From the NCBI GenBank assembly GCA_902797015.1, contig CADBRG010000123.1:1-18674 (forward strand): DNA of 18,674 nucleotides. The letters run 5' to 3'. The notes beneath the pieces were generated by a model. The model ran no database searches and was not told the DNA's origin. It was given only the letters and a program-made list of their open reading frames with translations. The translations under genes were made by a program, and so were the position numbers. Shown here piece after piece: positions 8,092-13,355 of this stretch (the stretch's first letter is position 1; each line of letters begins with the position of its first letter). This DNA is from an uncultured Lachnospiraceae bacterium (GTDB lineage Bacteria; Bacillota; Clostridia; Lachnospirales; Lachnospiraceae).

Positions 8092-8868
8092 TCACAACGT
8101 CGCAAAGGCAGTGTACAGATACTGCAGTTGCTCTTCGGTAAACGTGAAGGTGTGTCCGTGATCGGTGCCGGTAGCAACGCGGATGCCATCCCGGTAGGCC
8201 AGCAGCCGGTTTTGCGGCACCGGTTTCCAGCGTTCTTTCACGAGCAGTGGCTGTGTGGAAAAGACCACGGAATCCTGATCTTCAAGGTAATAAAGAGAAT
8301 CTGCAAAGTTACGGTGCACATACAGATATTCGCCGTCGTGCAGCAGGAAGTTTAATTTGCTTCCGTCTGAGATCCGGCAGGTAATCTGATCAAGTAAGTG
8401 GAAGCGTTCTTCAAAAGATAGGGATCGTTCTTCTGACATGAGCGCCTGGTTGACCAGATCCAGAATGTGCAGTAATAATTGCTCGCTGTCCGTCGTTCCG
8501 ATCTGTACGGAAGAGTACCGGCTCAGATCAGACGCACCAAAGAGGGTACCGTTGTGGATCAGTGTCCATTGTCTGCCGGATACATCATATCCGGTGAACG
8601 GGTGACAGTTTTCGTATACGGAATAACCGACCGTCGCCAGACGGATATGCGCAAGCATGTCGCCGGTCTGATCCAGACAGCGTAAGCGTTCCTTTAAATA
8701 TCGGCTGTCCTTGGCTTTGACAGGTTCTTTTTCAATCGAAGCATGGCCGTTGTGAAACAGGGCAATGCCCCAGCCGCTGTGGTGTTCGTCACTGTGCGTG
8801 ATAAAAGAACGCAGGAGCTCATTTGCGGGATATGTTGTTTTCGTACTGATTCCAAATAATTCACACAT
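8092..8868 (-). CDS. Class II glutamine amidotransferase (YafJ/Dug3/EgtC-like)
   Basis: A 258-residue Ntn-hydrolase. The protein begins MCELFGIS, so the catalytic nucleophile is Cys2, exposed after Met removal. SDEHHSGWGIALF (31-43), LAHIRLATVG and the LIHNGTLFG loop are characteristic of the GATase_4/YafJ group. There is no synthase domain, so it is a stand-alone amidohydrolase. Known relatives act on gamma-glutamyl compounds: Dug3 in glutathione breakdown and EgtC on a gamma-glutamyl-hercynylcysteine intermediate. That makes a gamma-glutamyl substrate plausible but unproven. The start codon is preceded by a CGGAGAA ribosome binding site, and upstream lies a good sigma-A promoter. It is the first gene of a two-gene operon with the C39-like protein and is divergent from the glutamate-cysteine ligase remnant. 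Confidence 0.88.
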   Translation of the reverse strand: MCELFGISTKTTYPANELLRSFITHSDEHHSGWGIALFHNGHASIEKEPVKAKDSRYLKERLRCLDQTGDMLAHIRLATVGYSVYENCHPFTGYDVSGRQWTLIHNGTLFGASDLSRYSSVQIGTTDSEQLLLHILDLVNQALMSEERSLSFEERFHLLDQITCRISDGSKLNFLLHDGEYLYVHRNFADSLYYLEDQDSVVFSTQPLLVKERWKPVPQNRLLAYRDGIRVATGTDHGHTFTFTEEQLQYLYTAFATL

Positions 8869-8900
8869 TGGGATTCTCCGTCTGCTTTGATCTGTGATTA

Positions 8901-8930
8901 ATTGTATCGACAGAACGCCTATGATGTCAA
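8901..8930 (-). promoter_or_regulatory. Sigma-A promoter of the amidotransferase/C39-like operon
   Basis: Read on the minus strand, there is a perfect -35 TTGACA (8930-8925) and a -10 TACAAT (8906-8901) with 18 bases between them. Transcription would start near 8894, giving a leader of about 25 bases before the ATG at 8868. The -35 box abuts a TAGGTTAT copy and the 6-4-6 palindrome described separately. Confidence 0.7.
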
Positions 8931-9020
8931 TAGGTTATAACGATAGAAATCGTTTCTCTTGCGTTTTCCAAAGCCCGTGTTATAATATAACCTATAATGT
9001 ATACGGAGATAGTAGGTTAT
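8930..9020. promoter_or_regulatory. Putative operator cluster between divergent promoters
   Basis: A perfect 10-base inverted repeat has arms ATAGGTTATA (8930-8939) and TATAACCTAT (8986-8995), and a third TAGGTTAT copy at 9013-9020 touches the start codon at 9019. Between the two opposed -35 boxes lies a perfect palindrome AACGAT-agaa-ATCGTT (8939-8954). The arms overlap the -10 of the rightward promoter and flank the -35 of the leftward one, as expected for a repressor or LysR/MarR-type site that controls both directions. The regulator is not encoded in the window as far as I can tell. Confidence 0.45.
8959..8986 (+). promoter_or_regulatory. Promoter of the glutamate-cysteine ligase remnant
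   Basis: A -35 like TTGCGT (8959-8964), a spacer of 16 bases and a perfect TATAAT (8981-8986) preceded by TG-T, which is an extended -10. Transcription would begin near 8993, and a GGAG site at 9005-9008 precedes the ATG at 9019. The intact promoter upstream of a broken gene suggests recent gene damage or continued expression of the ECF gene downstream. Confidence 0.65.
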
Positions 9021-9664
9021 GTATAAAGATATCATATTAAAACGATTTATTCAACCATTAAAACAGCAGCATAGAGAGCTATGTGGCATCGGTAATGCAC
9101 TATGTAGAGACAGGACAGTTGAAAGAGGAACGGGAGCTGTATTACCCGATCCGGTTAAAGTCACCCGGACGGTTCCGGATGTCAGAGCTGGCTGAGCATG
9201 GTGTCAGTCATATTGAGCTTCGCATGATCGATCTGAACCCGCTGTTTGAGGCGGGTATTGCGCCGGATGATCTGAAGTTCCTTTTGCTGTTTCTGACCTG
9301 GCTTGAATGGAAGCCGGCGATCCATGCGGATGCAAATATGCAGGAAGTATTTGTCAGAAACATGATCGCGGCAAGCCATATGCCGTTAGAAGAAGAGACG
9401 ATCATCGGTCCTGACGGGAGAAGTGTGCCACTGGTGCAGGCAGCAGAGCGTGTGCTGGATGACATGGAATCCTATCTCGGAGAGCATCCGGCGATTATCT
9501 GCCAGCGGGAAAAGCTGAAATATCCTCAGAAACGCTATGCAGTCAATCTGCAGAAAGGATTTGGGGAAGACTTTGTGAAAAAAGGTCTGATCTATGTGAC
9601 GGAACGGACGAAAAATGAGATGCTTCTGGCAGAGCTGGAGTCATGTGACGGGATGTATATTTAA
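9019..9664 (+). pseudogene. gshA: Glutamate-cysteine ligase remnant with internal deletion and frame change
   Basis: The ATG at 9019, with its own promoter and ribosome binding site, opens a frame reading MYKDIILKRFIQPLKQQHRE, which looks like the N-terminal tip of a glutamate-cysteine ligase. Around 9064-9080 that frame loses similarity, and a different frame takes over with SSIESYVASVMHYVETG, ELYYPIRLK, HGVSHIELRMIDLNPL and DLKFLLLFLTWL, typical of the C-terminal half of the same family, running to a TAA at 9662-9664. The catalytic N-terminal region, which binds glutamate, cysteine and ATP, is absent, apparently by a deletion of several hundred bases that also shifted the frame. The C-terminal part is still open and could start at the GTG at 9083 (193 residues), but it should not make gamma-glutamylcysteine. 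A sequencing or assembly error is an alternative only for the frame shift, not for the missing region. Confidence 0.72.
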
Positions 9665-9715
9665 GGTTTGGAGATTTGGAACATTTCTGAATATTAATGA
9701 TAACACAATTGAATG

Positions 9716-9730
9716 TATCGTTTGACGATA
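9716..9730 (+). promoter_or_regulatory. Short perfect stem-loop before the ECF gene
   Basis: TATCGT-ttg-ACGATA is a perfect 6-base inverted repeat with a three-base loop, ending six bases before the GGGAGG ribosome binding site of the ECF gene. It carries the same ACGAT/ATCGT pentamers as the palindrome at 8939-8954 but in the opposite arrangement. It could be a protein-binding site or a small mRNA hairpin; no run of T follows, so it is not a terminator. Confidence 0.3.
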
Positions 9731-9748
9731 AGGACGGGAGGTAGTAAT

Positions 9749-10402
9749 ATGGGAAAACATAGAGAAATAAAAAAAGTACTCATCGGCCACCAGGGAATAA
9801 GGGCGGTCGTGCAAGAGGATCGTGATTTGGAAAAACAGAAGCTGACAACTAAACAGATCGCCTTTACAGCGATGTTCGCGGCATTGATTCTGTTGGCGAC
9901 ATATGTGTTTAAGATCCCGACCCCGACGTTCGGATATGTGCATGTCGGGGATGGGTTTGTGCTGCTTGCGGGTATCTTTTTAGGGCCGGGGCTCGGTGCA
10001 CTGGCAGCCGGGATCGGTTCTGCACTTTCAGATCTTGTTGGCGGATACGCAATCTGGGTGCCTGGCACCTTTTTCATCAAATTCCTGACGGCGCTGATCG
10101 CAGCAGTATTGTACCGGTTTTTGAAAAAAAGGATCAAAAAGACAAAGTTTGCTGTTTCGATTCCGTCTGTGGTTATTTCCGGAATCATCGGTGAGATCGT
10201 GATGATCTTCGGGTATTTTCTATATAATATCCTGATCATCTCTCTGACAAACGGGTCTTTTACGGGGGCAGGACTGGCGTCTGCAGTGACGCTTTCTGTC
10301 ACAGAGATTCCGTTTAATATCGTACAGGGCGCGATCGGAATTGTGCTTGCGTCATTGCTGGCACCGCTGTTTGCAAAGCTGCAGACACAGGCGAAAATGT
10401 GA
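9749..10402 (+). CDS. ECF transporter S component (substrate-binding membrane subunit)
   Basis: A 217-residue protein with a hydrophilic first ~35 residues and then about five or six membrane segments. The hallmark region TPTFGYVHVGDGFVLLAGIFLGPGLGALAAGIGSALSDL, followed by GGYAIWVPGTFFIK, matches the DUF1393/ECF S-component family related to HmpT and pyridoxine-type importers. S components bind a vitamin or precursor and dock to a shared EcfA-A'-T energy module encoded elsewhere. The substrate cannot be read from the sequence, and the 84-base gap upstream shows no riboswitch I recognise. The ATG at 9749 is the start because GGGAGG lies seven bases upstream; an earlier ATG at 9713 lacks such a site and overlaps a hairpin. 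It may be read from the promoter of the gshA remnant. A strong terminator follows. Confidence 0.85.
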   Translation: MGKHREIKKVLIGHQGIRAVVQEDRDLEKQKLTTKQIAFTAMFAALILLATYVFKIPTPTFGYVHVGDGFVLLAGIFLGPGLGALAAGIGSALSDLVGGYAIWVPGTFFIKFLTALIAAVLYRFLKKRIKKTKFAVSIPSVVISGIIGEIVMIFGYFLYNILIISLTNGSFTGAGLASAVTLSVTEIPFNIVQGAIGIVLASLLAPLFAKLQTQAKM

Positions 10403-10424
10403 CCAAAGTCTGAATTTTATAAAA

Positions 10425-10468
10425 GGAGCAGGAAAACGGGAAATGTCCCGTTGAACCTGCTCTTTTTT
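10425..10468 (+). terminator. Rho-independent terminator after the ECF gene
   Basis: The stem GAGCAGG (10426-10432) pairs with CCTGCTC (10456-10462). Inside it a second helix AACGGG/CCCGTT closes an AAATGT loop. TTTTTT follows at once. Confidence 0.9.
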
Positions 10469-10542
10469 GGTGGTAATATGATGGCATCAGAAGAATTTCA
10501 ATAGCTTTAAGTAGATATATATATTTACAGGAGGGATACGAA

Positions 10543-11547
10543 ATGGGATTATTCAATCGTAACTCTGAACCGTCTGAGCGGCAGATTCAGAAGCAGGAAG
10601 ATTTTGAACTGGAGCGGGAGCGCATTGACGAACTTGCAGACCATATTTTTACAGATGAAAAGATGAAGTATGTTGTGGCGTATGATGAGGATACACTGAT
10701 CTATGAGCACGGCCGTAAGCATCAGGAGTATACGCTGGACGATACGACAGCAATCAGCTATATCTGTGGCGAAGGCCTGATGGCGACGAGAGAACTGGCC
10801 ATCTGGTGTCAGAACATGAAGGATAAAAAAAGCGGTATTCATGCGTCTTATAAGATTGACGGCAGCATTTCGTTCTCGAAAAAAGAGAGTGACGCGTTCT
10901 TTCATCTCTTCCATGATATTAAGAGCTGTCTGGACGGACAGATGATCTTCTTCACACCGGAGAAGTCATTCAGAGAGATCGCGTTTGATGATACAGACCG
11001 TGTCCTGAAGTTTGATGAAGGAAAGAAAGCACGTTTTATCCGGTATGAGGATATCATCGGCGCGGACCTGGATACGACGACAAGAACGATCGCGACGGAA
11101 AAAGAGCACCTCGGACGTGCGCTGGTTTCCGGTACTTACGGAGATAATGGTGCAAGGGGAAATCAGGAATCCAACAGCGAGACCTTTGTAGAATATTATG
11201 ATCTCATTTTGTATCTGGAAGATGCCAGCGTCGTATTTGTGAAAAAACGGTATGAAGAAGACGAAGGGTCTGACATCAAAGAAATCTTCCGTCTGATCGG
11301 TAAGATCATTGAGGAGAACGGTGTTGTGACCGAGGTTGACAATCCGATCGCGGCAGTAGAAGTCGTTGAAGAAGATGTCGAAGCAGAAGTGGTATCAGAG
11401 CTTCCGCAGAATGATGCAGGTGCGCTGCCGGCGGCAGGTGCGTGGACGTGTGAATGCGGTGCTTCCAATACAGGCAAGTTCTGCGAGACCTGCGGTAAAG
11501 CAAAGCCGGAGGATTCTCTGGATGATGATCTGGAGATTATTGAATAA
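10543..11547 (+). CDS. Uncharacterised cytosolic protein with C-terminal zinc ribbon
   Basis: A 334-residue protein that I do not recognise as a named family. It has no signal peptide or membrane segment. The N-terminal ~45 residues are charged and probably helical. Residues ~50-260 are mixed strand/helix with motifs such as HQEYTLDDTTAISYICG, KARFIRYEDIIGADLDTTT and YDLILYLEDASVVFVKKRYEED, the last two resembling PH-like small strand modules often seen in such proteins. A Val/Glu-rich acidic linker (about 275-305) leads to a four-cysteine zinc ribbon, CECGASNTGKFCETCG, near the end, followed by an acidic tail (DDDLEIIE). A GGAGGG ribosome binding site precedes the ATG. It stands alone between two terminators, so it is probably monocistronic. 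Zinc ribbons of this kind usually bind protein or nucleic acid; no function should be assigned. Confidence 0.8.
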   Translation: MGLFNRNSEPSERQIQKQEDFELERERIDELADHIFTDEKMKYVVAYDEDTLIYEHGRKHQEYTLDDTTAISYICGEGLMATRELAIWCQNMKDKKSGIHASYKIDGSISFSKKESDAFFHLFHDIKSCLDGQMIFFTPEKSFREIAFDDTDRVLKFDEGKKARFIRYEDIIGADLDTTTRTIATEKEHLGRALVSGTYGDNGARGNQESNSETFVEYYDLILYLEDASVVFVKKRYEEDEGSDIKEIFRLIGKIIEENGVVTEVDNPIAAVEVVEEDVEAEVVSELPQNDAGALPAAGAWTCECGASNTGKFCETCGKAKPEDSLDDDLEIIE

Positions 11548-11599
11548 GCGGAAATGACCAAATAAGAGTTACGATTTGCAGTTACCACCCCAGTCATGC

Positions 11600-11652
11600 G
11601 AAAATCCCGCTGCTTGGAAAGCAGCTCTACCACCGCTGCGCGGCTGATTTTC
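11600..11652 (-). other. tRNA-like fold (Gly-UCC-type anticodon arm, no T arm)
   Basis: Read on the minus strand, GAAAATC (11652-11646) can pair with GATTTTC (11606-11600) like a 7-base acceptor stem. Inside is a D-arm-like stretch GCGCAGCGGTGGTAGAGC and a perfect anticodon arm GCTGC-TTTCCAA-GCAGC, whose loop would carry UCC (glycine). A T arm with the GTTCGAATC-type loop is missing, so this is not a functional canonical tRNA. It may be a decayed tRNA, another structured RNA or chance. Confidence 0.3.
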
Positions 11653-11693
11653 TTATGTCTGCGGCGGTTCCTGCATCTCATCCAAAAATAAAA

Positions 11694-11732
11694 AACAGCC
11701 TCTTCTTCGTGTAAACACGGGAAGAGGCTGTT
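11694..11732. terminator. Bidirectional terminator between the zinc-ribbon gene and ctfB
   Basis: A 12-base perfect stem AACAGCCTCTTC (11694-11705) / GAAGAGGCTGTT (11721-11732) with an inner CGTG-taaa-CACG helix. On the minus strand it is followed by a long U run (from AAAATAAAAA on the plus strand), making it a strong terminator for the ctf operon. On the plus strand a weaker TTCTCATTTT follows, so it may also stop readthrough from the zinc-ribbon gene. Confidence 0.9.
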
Positions 11733-11759
11733 CTCATTTTCGTCTGCGAAGCGTAACGC

Positions 11760-12419
11760 TTATTTGGTCATGTCTTTCAGGTCATCAGCGATGATGAGCT
11801 GTGCTTCTGTAGCAGCCTGGATTTCTTCTACTGTGAATTCCGGGTTGTACTCTGTCAGTACCAGACCTTTGTCTGTTACTTCCATAACGCCCATCTCTGT
11901 GATGATCATGTTAACCTGGCCCTGAGCTGTCAGCGGAAGTGTGCACTCCTTAAGGATTTTCGGATTGCCCTTCTGTGTATGCTCCATCGCTACGATAACT
12001 TTTTTAGCGCCTACAACGAGGTCCATTGCGCCGCCCATACCCGGAACCATCTTGCCCGGAATGATCCAGTTTGCAATGTCGCCGTTTTCTGCAACCTGCA
12101 GAGAACCAAGAACAGTAGCGTCTACATGTCCGCCACGGATGATCTGGAAGGATGTAGCACTGTCAAAGAACATACCGTCTTTTGCGATGCCTGCCGGCTG
12201 ACCGCCTGCGTTAACGATATAGTCTTTTTCCGGATTGCTCTCATCTACTGCTGCCAGGCCGATAAAGCCGTTCTCAGACTGCAGTGTAATGCTAATAGAG
12301 GGATCTAAGAAATCCGGAACCATGGTCGGAAGACCGATACCAAGGTTTACAACGTCACCGTCGTGTAATTCTTTTGCAACACGTTTTGCGATAAACGGTT
12401 TAATCTCGCTTCTTTCCAT
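11760..12419 (-). CDS. ctfB: CoA-transferase subunit B (acetate/acetoacetate type)
   Basis: A 219-residue beta subunit of a family I CoA-transferase. The catalytic glutamate is E49 in LQSENGFIG, which forms the glutamyl-CoA thioester intermediate. GDVVNLGIGLPTMVPDF (21-37) and the GGHVDATVLGSLQV and GMGGAMDLV blocks are typical of AtoA/CtfB/ScoB proteins. With subunit A it transfers CoA between acetyl-CoA or butyryl-CoA-type donors and acetate, acetoacetate or other 3-oxo acids; the preferred substrate is not visible. The start codon is three bases from the subunit A stop, with GGAGGAC lying inside the end of that gene, so translation is coupled. The symbol is used by family likeness; atoA would serve equally. 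Confidence 0.9.
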   Translation of the reverse strand: MERSEIKPFIAKRVAKELHDGDVVNLGIGLPTMVPDFLDPSISITLQSENGFIGLAAVDESNPEKDYIVNAGGQPAGIAKDGMFFDSATSFQIIRGGHVDATVLGSLQVAENGDIANWIIPGKMVPGMGGAMDLVVGAKKVIVAMEHTQKGNPKILKECTLPLTAQGQVNMIITEMGVMEVTDKGLVLTEYNPEFTVEEIQAATEAQLIIADDLKDMTK

Positions 12420-12422
12420 GAT

Positions 12423-13118
12423 TTAGTCCTCCTTCTTTACCAGATAATCAACGAAGATGTGAGGAGTCTCAACATTGTCTGGACCGATGCAGCCAGCCGG
12501 GCCGATCTTCTCAACTTCTACGATGACAGTGTCAGCTGCGGATGCGATCAGCTGATTGAAGTTACGTGTGGAACCAAGATAACGAACGTTACCGGTCTCG
12601 TCTGCTTCATAACCCTGAACGATTGCAACATCTGCATGCAGCGGAGCTTCAAGGATGTATTTCTTTCCGTTAACTTCGATGATCGGCTTTTTGTCAGCGC
12701 CGTCGATGTTTACGAGCGGATCGCCTTCTTCTACGATTGTGCTGCCGATTCCGGTCGGTGTTAAGAATCCGCCAAGGCCTGCGCCGCCTGCACGGATCTG
12801 CTCAGCCAGAGTACCCTGCGGCTGAAGGATGCACTTTAATGTGCCGTTGTTCATGCGCTCAGCAACTTCCTTGTTCAGACCTACGTGAGAAGCAATCAGT
12901 ACATCGATCTGGCCGTTTGCCAGAAGTGCACCGGTACCTTCTCCCTGAAAACCACCGTCGTTGCAGATAACGGTCAGATGCTTAGCACCGCCTTCAACTG
13001 CTGCCTTGATGACCGATTCTGCTGTTCCGTTTGTCATAAAGCCGCCGATCATAACGGTCATGCCGTCTTTGATCACTGAAGCTGCTTCAGCTGCAGAAAC
13101 AATCTTTGTTCTTGCCAT
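12423..13118 (-). CDS. ctfA: CoA-transferase subunit A (acetate/acetoacetate type)
   Basis: A 231-residue alpha subunit, the partner of the following gene. MTVMIGGFMTNGTAESVI (about 20-37) with the glycine-rich CoA-binding loop, LTVICNDGGFQGEG, and the GGAGLGGFLTPTGIGSTIVEEG segment are standard AtoD/CtfA/ScoA features. It has no catalytic glutamate of its own; that lies in subunit B. In gut Clostridia such pairs take part in butyrate, acetone or ketone-body-type carbon flow. The ATG is preceded by an AGGAGGG ribosome binding site about eight bases upstream, and by an extended -10 promoter about 75 bases upstream. The operon ends at the strong terminator beyond ctfB. Confidence 0.92.
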   Translation of the reverse strand: MARTKIVSAAEAASVIKDGMTVMIGGFMTNGTAESVIKAAVEGGAKHLTVICNDGGFQGEGTGALLANGQIDVLIASHVGLNKEVAERMNNGTLKCILQPQGTLAEQIRAGGAGLGGFLTPTGIGSTIVEEGDPLVNIDGADKKPIIEVNGKKYILEAPLHADVAIVQGYEADETGNVRYLGSTRNFNQLIASAADTVIVEVEKIGPAGCIGPDNVETPHIFVDYLVKKED

Positions 13119-13154
13119 TTCCTGTCCCTCCTATTATTTCAGAATACATATTAG

Positions 13155-13186
13155 TCGTACAAAATCATCTGTTTTTGCACGTACGA
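13155..13186 (-). promoter_or_regulatory. Inverted repeat in the ctfA leader, possible operator
   Basis: TCGTAC (13155-13160) and GTACGA (13181-13186) form a perfect 6-base inverted repeat 20 bases apart. A second pair, CAAAA/TTTTG read on the minus strand, lies just inside, so the arms differ mainly by a four-base insertion. It sits immediately downstream of the ctfA -10 and so would lie at the start of the transcript, a usual position for a repressor site or leader hairpin. Confidence 0.35.
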
Positions 13187-13190
13187 AAGT

Positions 13191-13199
13191 ATTATAGCA
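13191..13199 (-). promoter_or_regulatory. Extended -10 promoter of the ctfAB operon
   Basis: On the minus strand the sequence reads TG-C-TATAAT, a consensus extended -10 (TATAAT at 13196-13191). The -35 region about 17 bases further up is only TGTTTT, which is tolerated by extended -10 promoters. Transcription would start near 13184, leaving a leader of roughly 65 bases before ctfA. Confidence 0.6.
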
Positions 13200-13355
13200 C
13201 TATAGTTAAGGAAAAAACAGATAAAATTCGAAAAGTTATTGAGCTTTTTTAAAAATGGACTTAGAATGAAAAACACTGATGAAAGATTGCACAAAAACGA
13301 GAGTATTAGTTGTATAAAACAGACAATATCCCTTGTCGGAGAACAGGATACATTT

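Noticed and set aside
11575..11655. T-box leader or tRNA-Ser(GGA)
   Set aside because: GGGGTGGTAACTGC resembles the T-box antiterminator sequence, but no aminoacyl or amino-acid gene lies downstream on that strand. The plus-strand reading with a GGA loop lacks D and T arms and the long variable arm of a serine tRNA.
11196..11681. 161-codon open frame on the minus strand
   Set aside because: It lies opposite the zinc-ribbon gene and runs through the tRNA-like element; the translation has no family features and no good ribosome binding site, so it is a shadow frame.
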